Of a stretch of 64,000 bases of DNA, positions 25,501 to 37,200 are shown in pieces (within the stretch, counting starts at the first letter, position 1; each line of letters starts with the position of its first letter). Position numbers and translations under genes: made by a program. Source of the DNA: Symsagittifera roscoffensis. Its lineage: Eukaryota; Xenacoelomorpha; Acoela; Convolutidae. The notes beneath the pieces were generated by a model. That model searched no databases, was not told the DNA's origin, and worked only from the letters and a program-made list of their open reading frames with translations. The stretch covers positions 30,340,833 to 30,404,832 of the forward strand of contig NC_087062.1 in the NCBI RefSeq assembly GCF_963678635.1. The letters are read 5' to 3'.

Positions 25501-28500
25501 CATAGTATAACACAAGCATTGCTTGTGCAAACAATCAGAGTTGGTAAATTCAAGCTAGAGCAACTTTAAATTATAAAAAAAAATGGAATCAAAAAATAAA
25601 AACCCAGCTTTAAAAAAACCACTCGAAAGGGTTGACAGATAATATAAATTGCATTTGAAAAAAACCCAAAATCAGCCCACAGAAATTAGGACGAAAAACG
25701 AAAAACACAAATTCGATTTAAAAAATGAACATTTTTCAGTTTTTTTATTCGAAAAACATAATTATTACCCCATCTGAACTTAAAAAAAAGAATTGAATTT
25801 TCGGGAAATTGAGAATGTCAGTCTTTAAGCATGTGAGAATGTCGGCACAAAGTGTTAAAGTTGTTTACGGGAAAAAAGTCTTAAATCCTGATCACAAGTC
25901 ACCTCGTAAGTAAGAAAAATTGAAAGGTTATACACAAAGGCAAAGCGATGCTTTGAATCACTTGCAAATAAACACAAACAAAAGAAATAAGTCGATAAAA
26001 TGAAAAGTAATAAACAAAAAACAAAGAACCAAAAAACTTTCCTATGCTTCGATGAAAGACAACTAGGGGCCCAGCTTAAGCTGGACGCACCTGTTTGTTA
26101 TTTTTTAAATTTTTTATACTAATGCGAGACGAAATGTGTTATTTCATAAATTGATATTTGTCTAAAACCTTAGTTGATTCTCTACTAAAATACTAAAGAA
26201 GGGTGAAAACTTTTGAGATATTGGAATTTTTCCAAGGAAATAACCTTTCACTTTTAAAAAATTGAGGAGTCGCCTCTTCCACAGAAAAAATATCGCAACC
26301 TGTTTTTTCAATTTAGTTTTTTCTCAGATTTGAAAGTAGGTTTTATGAAAATTCAAAAATCTACCAAAACGGTCAGAAGTTCAAAAACCTGACTTTTCGA
26401 ATTCCACAAATGTTTTCTGCAAAAAGCAAGACAAGGAGCTAATTTAGATAGAAGATTTCCAAAACCAGGCTTTTGACTGAACACTTCACCTGAGAATTCG
26501 AACGGTAGTTCTTGTTTCGTTTTAACCAATGAAATCAGAATTGCGTACGTTGGGACGTAGTTCTGGATTTGGGACGTAGTTCTCGAGAAAAGTCAAAAAT
26601 TTTCAAAAAAAACGGTCAAAATTTTTACTTCTCTGAGGCCCATAACGTCCTGTTTCAAAAAAAAATAGGCGTAGATGCGTACGCAAAGGAGCTTTTCCCG
26701 ACCATTTTTTTTAGATAACGGAGGATAGTTTTCGAGAAATTTCAAAAAAGTTTAGAAAAACGGTCAAAAAATTTGATGTCAAAAAATCAGCGCTATGTCC
26801 ATTGAAACCACAATCTTAGAAAAGGGGGATTTTACAAAAGTGAAAAAAATCAAAAATGGTCAAAAAATCAACAATTTGACTATTCCGAGGGCCATATCTT
26901 TATGTGTTAAAAATAATAATTTGGGCGTAGCCAATTATGCAGGTGACTTTCTAAAATCTGTCCTATTCATTGAAACCAAAACTGCAGATTAGAGGGGGTA
27001 GTTTTTTCAAAAACGAAAACAAAAATATAGCTCAAATATTGCCTCCACAGACTTTTTCAAAGTAAGTAAAGTAAATAGATGTAAAGTAAAAAGAGACGAT
27101 GGGAGTATGCGTGCACACAGGGGAGCAGCCGGGCTTTCCTTGATACCTTTCTGAAAATCGGTTAAATTTTTTACATTTTTTTTTTCAAAAAGTGAAAGAC
27201 TCATACACACTGAATAAACAAGGTCCGGCAGGGATACAAATTCGGGACCTTCGTTACCTCTTGGCCAAGTGCAAAGGAACCTCGTAGTTGTTAAGATTCA
27301 ATGATTAATCAAGCTGATAATGTGTAAGAAAAGTTGTTTACGGGAAAAAATTCTACTTCCCGGTTACAAGACACTTGCTTTCGAAGTGTAAGTATGATTC
27401 AAGAATCGATCGACTACCAGCGGGTTAAGAAAATCCAAAATCAATTCAGAACAATGAGGTTCAGGGGTTAGCCAGCACAATTGAATTCTACAAATCATAG
27501 CCAAAAGGAAATTGGAAAAGAGTCAAGGAACTAAACAAAAGCGACAAAAAAAGGGAGCTTCATTCATTCACATGTAAAAAGCCTTCATTCACATATATAT
27601 ATGTTAACACTATGAGAAGAATATATGTTTTGGTATTCCACTTACATATGCAGTGTTTTTGTTGAGACAGTGTTCTACGAACTCCTTGAAGCCTTTGGAG
27701 AAGCTGCCCTCTAAAACAGGCGAGGGTTGCTTAGGAATGAGGAAGAGAACTCGCATCGGGTGCAGCTTCGAGAACGGGGGCTCCCCATGGGCCAACTCAA
27801 TTGCAGTTATACCCAGAGACCAGATATCTGCCTAGAGCACAAAGAAGGGAGTTAGGATAGTCTAATCTTCTCAAAATAAACCAGAATAAGAAATTATTTC
27901 ACTCTAAGAATCAGAATTACACAAGCAATTAACAAAAATACAAAATTAAACAAATTGGCAAAACTTTTTTACACAAATCGTTAATGGTCAATCGTTACCG
28001 ATAATTAAAGTGGATACGCTAAGGGTTTGATGAAACCCACTTGGAGCGTACCCTGGTGACAATTAATTTCATTGAAATTGCTATCATCAGTTTTGAAACT
28101 TAAAGAAAAAAAGGCAGATCATTTTTTAATCAGAATTTTACAGATTATTCATGCAATAGAAAAGTAGCTCTGAAAACTCGCTGTTTTGGGCAGCATAAAA
28201 TCCCTGTTCTATTGACGCAAACCAAAAACAAGATAGCATCTCAATATCTTCCCTGCCATTCATGAAGGGAACTAAGTCGATAAACGTTACAAACTAAATT
28301 CTTCAAAGCGAGAAAATATTACTTTTTCATTAAAATATTTCGTCCGTATCGTATCAACTCAACAGCAAAGTATCACGTGGGACTTTTCAGTTAAGCAAAA
28401 ATTGTATTTAAACTGACGAAACCAAAGCTGACATCCATAAAACCGAATGTCATCTTCCAATTTCATGATAGAAGTACGATCAAATGTAGGTTATTTGCAG

Positions 28501-30459
28501 CTGATCTAATGACAAAATAGACATGCATTTACCTTCATAGAGTCGAAACTTAGTATCCTTACCTTGTAGTCGTATTCTGATTGCTGAATCACTTCGGGTG
28601 CCATCCAGAAAGGAGTGCCAGTAAAAGTGTTCCTCTTCATCTGCGTGTCTGTCAATTGACCAGACACACCGAAGTCCCCCAATTTCACGTCCCCATTCTC
28701 CGCCAACAACACATTGGCCGCCTTGATGTCTCTGTGCAACTTCCTCTGACTATGCAGATACTCCAGTCCCTTTAGGACTTCACGTAGAATGGTCGCAATA
28801 AAGACTTCTTCGAAAGGACCTGGCTTCATCTGGAACAGATTTGAAAATTTTTTTTGTGTCAAAATTGTCGAACGTTCAGATCAAAACTTCCCAACTCAGA
28901 AAAAAACAATTCAGTGGTTTATTGATTCAAACGATAAATTGCACAAAAGCGAAGCGAGGCTTCGCAACACTTGTGGTCCCACGCAAAAGTAGCATTGAGG
29001 CTAGCAGACAGGAAAGGAGAGCCACTAAGCCCAAAAAAGTGAAAAAATTGCAACGTTCAAATCAAAACTTCAAAATTTTGTCTTTAATGATGTTTTATTT
29101 GCGGAAAACACGTCCAGAAATGCAATAGACAGCGTTTAATGAGAGCTCAAAAACAGTTATCAAGTGTCAACTGAGCCGACAAAACTTCCCGTAAATTCGA
29201 AAACAAATTGTTGTCATGAAAAACTTTTAACTATAAATCCTTATTCTAAGACTTTTTATCATTATGTGCAATCCGGAGGGAAGCATAAACTAATGCTTTC
29301 CTTGAAACGACCCATAATTAGGTCACTAAGCCAATAAAGTATTAGTCGAAATTATTTTTGCCAAAGAAAGTTTATGAGCGAGAAAATATACCAAGTCAAG
29401 GTTAGTGAAATTACAATTTGCAGGGGTAAATCAAAACACAAAGCAAAATTAGGGAAAATTGCGTAAAGCAGAAAAAAATTGGATCCAATGTGACAAAATA
29501 ATAGGCTGACATTTCTCTTGAAACTGAACATTTCCCGTTTGGAAACAAAAACATGTCCTGGTCAGATTCTAACCCAGGACCTTTGCCATCCCAGACGTAT
29601 TCGTAAGCTTCATAACAAGCAAGCCGGAGAGGCAAAGAAAAGTGAACTCATTATGAGCCAAGATACCTAGTGACTCTTTTAAACAAGTTGCTCACCCGGA
29701 AAAAAAGTATATATTCCGCTTTGATAACGCTTGCTAATCGCAAGCGTTACCATATTGAGCATGCTATATATTATGCTCAATAATTAAGAACAAACATCAC
29801 TTTTAATTGATCCACAAAGATGGTTTTATCATCATTGGTAACCCGTCAACTTCTATTTTAAATTACTCACTAGATCTAGGGCCGATCCTCCTCCGAGGTA
29901 CTCCATGATAATCCAGAGTTTGGTGCCCTTAAGGAATGAGTTGAAGTAGTTGATGACGTGAGGGGACCTACATTGGGACAGGGTCTTGATCTCCTGCAGG
30001 ATATCCTCTATCTCATCCTCCGCCTCCTCGAGGTCAATCAGCTTAATGGCCACAACCTGTCCATATAAAGAGTATTAGTTGACCAAGAGGTAACACAAAA
30101 TTGCACGTTGTATACGCGAGGAACTATAACTTAAACTACAAAAACTAGCTAGATACAAAAAGAACAAATTGAGATTTTGGATTATTTGATTTGAATTTGA
30201 TTCACAACCTGTTTCGTATTGTTGTCTATCCCTTTGAAGACTTCGCCAAATGAACCTTTCCCTACTCTCTCCAGTTTAGTGTAGAGACTCTCGGGGTCAC
30301 CATTCGAGCTTCCAAAACTTCCCGAGGCATTCTAGATAACAAAATCATTACTTCATTATCTACAGAAACTAAAACAGCTGAGTTTACTTCAAGGTGATAA
30401 TGATCTAAGCATCAACTTACAGAGGATCCTCTGGAATTCGGCAAAAGGACATGGTCCAT
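22590..30459 (-). CDS. STK24/25/26: Germinal-centre kinase III (MST3/MST4/SOK1 type Ste20 kinase)
   Basis: Ste20-like kinase that acts with MO25 and CCM3/STRIPAK in cell polarity, Golgi position and stress signalling. Seven exons (30421-30459, 30209-30331, 29871-30056, 28563-28829, 27646-27831, 23247-23440, 22590-22968) sum to 1,374 nt, exactly 457 codons plus stop. The catalytic domain begins [19 protein letters not shown] (Gly loop residues 37-45). VVAIK places the ATP lysine at 59. HRDIKAAN has Asp150, and DFG is at 168-170. The activation loop [15 protein letters not shown] is characteristic of MST3/MST4. Subdomains IX-XI read [19 protein letters not shown] and [13 protein letters not shown]. 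The tail has the family [14 protein letters not shown] block, an acidic linker, then [11 protein letters not shown] (the WIFTIR position of vertebrate homologues) and a C-terminal helical region that binds CCM3 in homologues. Vertebrates have three paralogues, and this gene cannot be assigned to one of them. Confidence 0.95.
24811..25590. repeat. 393-bp tandem duplication
   Basis: Two adjacent copies (24811-25203 and 25204-about 25590) share ATCAAGTGAAAGTTTTTTCC, CCGTCAAAAATGGCTAG, GTTAnTATCCCTAGCATTGC and end in the CACA(A/G)GCATTG(C/A)TTGTG hairpin. Divergence is low by eye. The phrase TATCC(C/T)TAGCATTG also occurs at about 1970. Confidence 0.85.
26170..27010. repeat. Decayed tandem repeat array in the STK intron
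   Basis: Diverged units with GGTAGTTnTCGAGAAA, AAAAACGGTCAAAA, TTGACTnTTCCGAGG and a CATTGAAACCA-like block. They match the array at 8200-8870 in a haspin intron. Confidence 0.55.
27832..28562. other. STK intron
   Basis: AT-rich intron with no repeat or coding signal that I recognise. Confidence 0.6.
28830..29870. other. STK intron with hairpin element
   Basis: It contains a perfect-arm hairpin at 28949-28965 (GCGAAGCGAGGCTTCGC) at one end, and TAACGCTTGCTAATCGCAAG at about 29724-29745 at the other, possibly bounding one short element. No coding evidence. Confidence 0.45.
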
Positions 30460-30682
30460 CGCCAGTCTGATTGATGGTTGGCCAACTCGATGACCATGGA
30501 AGAGGTAAGTCAAACAAACTCAAAACTATTCAACATGCCCTAACTGAAAAACAAATCAGTAGTTGCTAGTGTAGGCAGAGCAAAGAGGTTTGATTGACTA
30601 TTACTACTTTATATGGGAGCTTTGAATAATTGAATGGTAGTGCAGAAAAAAATTAGTTCATCAAACTTCAATTCACTTTAAG

Positions 30683-31417
30683 TTAAGCTACTGATGAAGC
30701 ATTGGACGAGATCTTGGGCCATAGATCGGCGCACTCTTTGGCAACTGGGCCAGTGATAGCGGAACCTTTCATTTCGCCCTTGACATTGACAATGACTCCT
30801 GCATTGTCCTCAAAGTAGATGAAAACACCGTCCTTCCTCCGGTAGGGTTTGCGCTGCCTGATGACGACAGCGGGCATAACCTGTATAATAAATAGCAGTA
30901 CAATTAACTGATTGGAAAGTCCCAAAAAAAACAATTGACAGATGCGAAAAGTGATTGCTGAGAGCTAGCACAATTAGTTCAAAATTCATGCAGGATCATA
31001 CCAAAAAATGCCAGTTAATGAATGGAAAACAGGTCGGTGAAAAGGTGCTAGAATGATCATTATGATATTAAGACATGGAATCGAGAAAACATCAAGAATG
31101 AAGAAAGGGATAGAGAATTTGAAACTATTTTATGTTCAGAGAAAACATTGAGAATGAAGAAACGGATCGAGATTTTAAAATTATGTTCAACACACCTTTT
31201 TCCGCAGTTCGGGTTTGCCTTTTTTAACTGTTGCCATGACCATGTCACCAGCCGCAGCTGCGGGAAGCCTATTCAACCTTCCGTGGATTCTTTTCACCGA
31301 AATGATGTACAAATTTTTGGCTCCCGTGTTATCTGCGCAATTTATCACAGCGCCAACAGGAAGTGCCAAAGAGATTCGGAACTTGCTTCCTCCACCTCCC
31401 TTTCCTCGACGAGACAT
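30683..31417 (-). CDS. RPL23: 60S ribosomal protein L23 (uL14)
   Basis: uL14 sits on the large ribosomal subunit at the intersubunit face and binds rRNA near the factor-binding site. Two exons, 31196-31417 (74 codons) and 30683-30880 (65 codons plus stop), give 139 residues against 140 in vertebrates. The protein is nearly colinear with the family: [73 protein letters not shown] and [14 protein letters not shown]. The intron is phase 0 with a GTGTGT donor. Only 9 bp separate the ATG from an ATTTTCAG acceptor-like sequence, so a further intron in the 5' UTR is likely. Its stop lies 223 bp upstream of the STK kinase start codon on the same strand. The 3' LTR of the giant retrotransposon begins about 0.94 kb upstream. 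Confidence 0.97.
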
Positions 31418-32359
31418 TTTCAACTGAAAATATTAGTAGATGATATTTTATTGAAAACATAATATCAACTGTGAAACTGTGAGCAGAGGCAGGCGCGGGA
31501 TTTTCTTGTTTCTATGTTCTGATGTATATCAGCTAGTAACTTGTTTCTGTCATTGTTTAGTGTCTGTATTTATAATCAGTTCCTTTTTTGATTTTCAGTT
31601 CTGATGATGATAATAAAATCGAAACGCGTCAAACTTTGTTGTTTTCTAAAACATAATATCATAACAGCTAACGAGACATTGAAAATTTATACGCAACAAA
31701 ATGCAATTTTCAAGGTGCTTTTTCAATGCATATTTGATGCCCACTAAAAAAAGAAAATCAGCATAATAAAATTGAAAATAAGATGAGCGGTCCTTGAGCA
31801 GAAACCTGAATATGATAATGGTCGACGCGAGAAATCAATAAATTAGATTAGGTGAACAAGCAATTCCACGGTAGCTATTTTCGATCAGGCATTGAGCGAA
31901 TAGAAAAAAACTTCAGATGACCAGTAGCCATTATAGCAAACCAGAATATTTTAGGGGTCAGATATAGTTTTAGGGCAGGGTTTAGCATGGGGTTGAAAAC
32001 TTTGCATCGAGGATACTAGGAAGTAGCTGCTGTCTTAAGTTTCGACTCTATTCCCAACAATTTTTTTTTGTTCCGTGTTTGAACTCATTTGTTTGGAATG
32101 TTTAATTTGGGAGTTCCGAGAGCTATAAGCTTACCTAGAGAGGCTTGTATGTTCAACAATTACACCACTGATTACAAGAAAAAAATTCTGGATGGTTGGT
32201 TTGCAATGCTGTCAAGGACCACGTTTTTTTGCTAAACGTTGTTTTTGAAGAAGGTTCGAAGACCGCTCAGTGATTTTTGAGTTAGTTGAAGCTCATCGTT
32301 TTTGATATCCGTTTTGAAGTATCTTTTTTGTTTGATGCTTCTGTAAGGCCAATAGTTTC
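31418..32359. other. RPL23 upstream region up to the LTR element
   Basis: Expected to hold the RPL23 promoter and a non-coding first exon. No clear element was identified beyond the acceptor-like sequence next to the start codon. Nothing coding is seen. Confidence 0.5.
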
Positions 32360-33256
32360 TGTAACAGTCGCCTACTGCAGTCACATATGAGGCTTAAGAA
32401 AAATAGGCCCAATAACCATTGGCTCAAGAGTCAGGGACACTATCTCTTGTGTTTTTCTACCTCAAGAACGGTCGGAGCCAATTCGGTTCGCTTGCGACAT
32501 GAGACTAGAACCCGCTACAGCTTGAAGGCTACTACCAAAATATCCCTCCACTCTAGAAAATAAGAACGTCCCCATACTTAGGTCTCAAAATACCCAAAAT
32601 ACGCGAACGCCGTTAAAAACAGGGTTGGAACAATCCGTTAAGTTACTTTTTATTGGACAGTGAAACTTTGATCCATTTCAGATGGATCAACCTAAAACTC
32701 GCCTTATCTCAACATAACAATCATAAAACACACTCGAGAAATTTAAATTGGGGACTCACATGTTGATGTACTCGAGTACAGGGAGTAATTAAATTGGTAA
32801 GCAGCTCAAGAATTAGATAATATAACTAGATAAGTTTAATACTGGTCAGTTTTGGTAACAGAAGTAAATTCTGGCTCTAGAATTTGAGTTTTTGTATGAA
32901 GCATTGGGACACTCAAGCTGTCCACCTTTCCATTGAAGGTTCACTCTAGTTCGTTCCGAATAGTCGTTCTTTCTTCTATTTATCGTCTCTCCTCCTATTT
33001 CGGGATAAGACAGCTCTACCCGTGTCCTATTTTATATCTGGAAATTGCGAATAGCAATTTCCCGCTGTTTTTCTTTAGTATTTTCCCGCAATTGTAAATT
33101 CGGATGTTCTGATTTCTTACTTTATGTTTTCAGTTGGTACGAGAAAACTGAGCATGACAGGCTCCATTCGAAATTTTGAAAATTAAAACTTCACTCCAAA
33201 ATTACGTATTTTCGTGTCTCTCAAGGTCAAACTTCCAGATATGACCGACTGGCACA
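32360..33256 (-). repeat. 3' LTR of the giant retrotransposon
   Basis: 897 bp, matching 52563-53462 with about eight substitutions by eye and one 3-bp indel. On the minus strand it contains a TATA-like ATATAAAAT (33029-33037) followed by AATAAA (32648-32653), consistent with U3-R-U5 order. It points toward RPL23. Confidence 0.95.
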
Positions 33257-33290
33257 TACTCCCCGGACTCAAGATCGATGTCCTCATCGC
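33257..33290 (-). promoter_or_regulatory. Weak candidate polypurine tract
   Basis: Just upstream of the 3' LTR the minus strand reads GAGTCCGGGGAGTA before TGTGCC. The position suits plus-strand priming, but the purine run is short. Confidence 0.35.
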
Positions 33291-33694
33291 GTGCTGTCGT
33301 TGTCAGTGAATCCCCTGAAGCCCGAGTGTCACTCAAGATACAGTGCCAGTGGTCATTTACAGAAGTTTGCAGCAGACTCAAGTTTATCTACCTTCCAAAA
33401 TTCACGACCATATAAAATTTTCACACTATCGCTAAACAGCAATCAAAATCTGCACACACCTGCACCTTATGAATTCCCGCTTTTTAAGCTGGTGATTTAA
33501 AATTTCTTTTGTCCTATTCAATCAGGAAATCGTCATGCAGCATTTTGATTTATATAATAGATCTAGCATATTAATAACAATATCTTATTCGTTAAAATTT
33601 CTTTTTCGTGAACCCAGATTTCATCAGAGTTCACCCTCGAGCGCCCTCCCTCTCAAGACTCAAGACTCTAGAATTTTCCTTTTGAGCCACTGGC

Positions 33695-34237
33695 TCACCT
33701 TGTGTTCTTTGCCCTCGAGGTACCCGATCCAGATACTTTTGACACTGTGATCTGTTCCAATAGTGCTTCTTCGTCATCGGAGCTGATCACGATCTCCTCC
33801 CAAGCCTTCAGCTGTTCATAGGATCGCATCCACTCCCTTTGCTCTTGCATTCTCTTCGCTTGATTCGGTAAGCTCTTCACCTTCGACTCCCGGTTCAAAC
33901 AGAAGGAATTGTGAAGACTCAGGCTTACATTCTTCGCCAGGTCCTCCTCCAGTATTGACTCCCTCGCTCTAGTGTTGTCTCTGGATACTCTACCCACTCT
34001 TTTCCACCCCGTCGTGATCGCATTCCGATGGGTCAGCAGAGGTCTTTTGAAGGCATCTGGTCCTATCTCGGCCTGGAATTGTCGATATTCCTTTTGATGT
34101 TTCCTCATGTGATCCTTCGTCGCTACATATAACCAGGATGTCAACGTCGCGCGAAACCAAGGAAAGAATCTCAAGCGGCTCCACACGTGTCTGACTTCCA
34201 TTGGTATGGCGAACACCTTGCATGCTGTCTGGAACAA
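33695..34237 (-). CDS. C-terminal in-frame extension of the giant accessory ORF
   Basis: 180 codons in the same frame as the 1,537-codon ORF, separated from it by one TGA (34298-34300) and 20 open codons. It starts without a convincing ATG context of its own, so it is more likely the severed C-terminus than a separate gene. The protein is basic and helical, with FRATLTSWLYVATKDHMRKH and an acidic ISSDDEEALLEQ near the end. No domain recognised. It is the last coding sequence before the 3' LTR. Confidence 0.55.
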   Translation of the reverse strand: MFQTACKVFAIPMEVRHVWSRLRFFPWFRATLTSWLYVATKDHMRKHQKEYRQFQAEIGPDAFKRPLLTHRNAITTGWKRVGRVSRDNTRARESILEEDLAKNVSLSLHNSFCLNRESKVKSLPNQAKRMQEQREWMRSYEQLKAWEEIVISSDDEEALLEQITVSKVSGSGTSRAKNTR

Positions 34238-34297
34238 CTCAAGTCTCCTGCTGTAATCTATCGCGTGAATCGACTCTGCTGTTGGCGTCTTCGATTC

Positions 34298-37200
34298 TCA
34301 ATACTTTGCTATGTTTTCTTCCATCCATCGTAGAGCCAGCATTGTGCTCACCACCAAGATGGTCACTTTTTGTTGATGCTCGGGTAGTCCCAACGACCTG
34401 ATTTCTTCTACATCCCAGATCAGGCAGAGATTGGTTTGGTCTGGGTACCACACTGTCTGCGCCAGACAGTGGCACGGACAATCCCCGTGTGTGAGGTCAA
34501 TGCTCCTAAGATTGCGTTCTCCCAAGGCTTCTAGGAGAGACTCAAGTTCCATCATCTTCTCGTGTATCACGTCGACTTCTTCCAAGTTTGGGGCACTTAC
34601 CATGGGTTTCCCAATCACGTTTTGTCTCTCGAGGTCACTTGTATTTTCGCTCTCCAAGCCTAGAAGTCCTTCACCCCAGATTTCACTCAAGTCGTCCCTT
34701 TGTTCTTTAGGCACTGTTCCTCGGATCTTCCTCAACAGCTTGTGTGAATGATGTGACATCCGAGCCAGTCTTACACATTTGGGCACTGAGAAGGCTTTGT
34801 CTATCAATACCCTCTGGCTGGATATTTCTACCAATGCCATGTGCAATGGATAGTGGCTGCCACATAGGTTGGCCATCACTGACCCCACTAGGGACTTCGC
34901 ATTTAGAGGCAGTCCATAGGCTTCGCTCATGGGAAATCCCATCTCCGCTTCGAGTCCAACCTTCCAACTCTTGATGTGTTTCTGGGTCACCTGCAACACT
35001 CCGGGCCATGACTCCACGCTCAACGCGGTCACCAAGTGGTGTTCTGACTCTAGCCTCTCCAATGACTGGAGACTACACATTCTCGAGAAGAAACCCAGAG
35101 CTGTTGCTAGGTTCACAGTGGTACTCGCGTAGCACTCAGCCACTATCTGTATCTCACTTTTCTCCCTTTCGGTGATATCTTCAAACCAGGTGACTAGGTC
35201 TTTTTTCTGGAAAGACTGTATCCTGATGCACGATCGTCCATCACAGGTGTGCTCGCCATTCCCACACGTCGAGTCAAGACAACTGCCCGGCTCCATCTTC
35301 TTTACCGACCCTGTTCCGCTCGTCATCTCACTTGACTCCTTCATCTGAGGCGGGATCAGTCTATGTACTATACTCAAGGTCGCTAAATCTTCATCCTCTG
35401 TCGGCGCCAATCTCACTCGCTCAGTGACTTCCTCGATCAGGCTCGCATGGGGATGTGGACACCAAGAGGGCCTGAGCAACTTCCACACCACTCCCAGATT
35501 CGTGGTCAACGTGCCGTTCCCGTTACCCATTCTTAGTTCTACTCTTTTACTTGAGCGTGGCACACTTATTACTTCCGGTGTCCTCTCGAGAATCAAACCC
35601 AGACTAGGTCTCTCTCTTTCCACAGGGTCTATCTCCATTATCCTCTCTATCCAGAACTTCAGTAGCTCCGCCACCTCATAGTTTCTGTGGGCACCTCCAG
35701 CTTCCAAGTCTAGGAAAGGGTTATATGCCATCCCCATCACTCCAGACACATACTGATACTCTCCCTTCTTGTTGGGTTTCGAGTACTCTCCTGGAGGGGC
35801 CAGGTTACGGTGAACGTCGTGTTTCTCCTCGAACTTCTTGTTGTAGAACCTCCGTATCTCATCTAACTTCCTGTGGCTCTCCAGAGATTGCCTAGAACCA
35901 TCTTCCTTTTCTATCCCAGTACTCTGGTACACATTCAAGATTACTATGGAGACTCTCCTCTCCAGCGTCTTGCTTCCAATTGCTCTCTGGTGACATGCTA
36001 GGATGGTACTGTCAGTCATCATCGACATCGTCCATCTCAAGAAGCAGGTAGCATCCTTCCTCCTTGCCAGGCTCAAGCCTGAGTTGTCTCTAGCAACATG
36101 CTGCATCAGCATTCGATATACCTCTAGGTTCTTGCCTCCCAACTTCAACTTTTCGTACGAAGTTAGTGTCTCTAACTCTATTCCCAACAGGCTCCACGCA
36201 AACATCAGTTGCCCTGCGGTCCTAATAAAGGGATTCGCCATCAACGGCGATGCCGATGATGATGTTCTCATCGCTTCTTCAAAATGATCCTTTAACAAGC
36301 TCTGCCAAGTTCTCTTCAACTGGCTCCCCAATTCTAATTTATTGATACCAGCCTTCTGCTGGGTAGCCCAGTTGCGTCGTTTGCGTGACACTCCACTGTC
36401 GAGCTTCTTCAGGCAGTCTTCCAATTCCTGCAATGTTTCCAGGGCCACCCACCTCGGTCGGGCGGTGTTCCTCGTTTTATTTTTCTCAAGAGGATCGCTA
36501 GTCACTTGCTTCCCGGTAGCCTGGTGTTCATTTGAGACCCATTCATTACCGACGTCCACTTCCCAGGTCTGCCCGCTCGTTGAACCTCGCTTCATTTTTA
36601 TCCTCTGAGGTTTGAAGTCTTCTTCCGTTGCTGAACTGGCGGGGATCTCCATCTCCTTTTCTACATCGAGCAGTTTCCTCGACTCGTAGCTACTCTTGTA
36701 GGCTGCTGTCTTCCATCGTGCCAGAACCATGGGGGCCGTCTCTCTCAAGTTCTTCTCCGAGACCGCATCCGCCGAAGGACTTCCCAAGCCCTCCACGTCT
36801 CTCTTCCTCTTGCGAGACCTCACGTCTTTACTCGGGGGCGTTGTCGTTACCATCACTGATTCGACTTCCTTGTCTCCCCCCAACCCTTCCAACTCTTGCT
36901 TCCCCCCTGCTCGAGCCTTAAGGATATTAGTACTTTTAATTATATTACTAGTTCCGACCTTATCCTCCCTTACATGTTCAATTATTTTATCGTCAGTTTT
37001 TTGTTTCGGAGTAGAGCTGTCTTTACATTTGTCATCTCTGGTCTTTCGTGGTGCCTTCCTCAACTCGACCATCTTGCTCAGCAGCTCTTCTCTAGCTTTC
37101 TCCTCCAGACCTGTCCCCACCAGGATAGGTTCTCCGAACTTCACCACCGTGTCCCACAGCTCCTCCTTGAAATCGTCCAATGTGGTGTCGTCGTTCACTT

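Larger units (their letters stand above)
23441..27645. other. 4.2-kb STK intron filled with repeats
   Basis: No coding evidence. Hairpin-bearing short-element ends lie at about 23477-23505, 23755-23815, 23840-23870, 24295-24330, 25925-25955 and 27355-27390. A 393-bp tandem duplication lies at 24811-25590 and a decayed array at 26170-27010. Confidence 0.6.
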
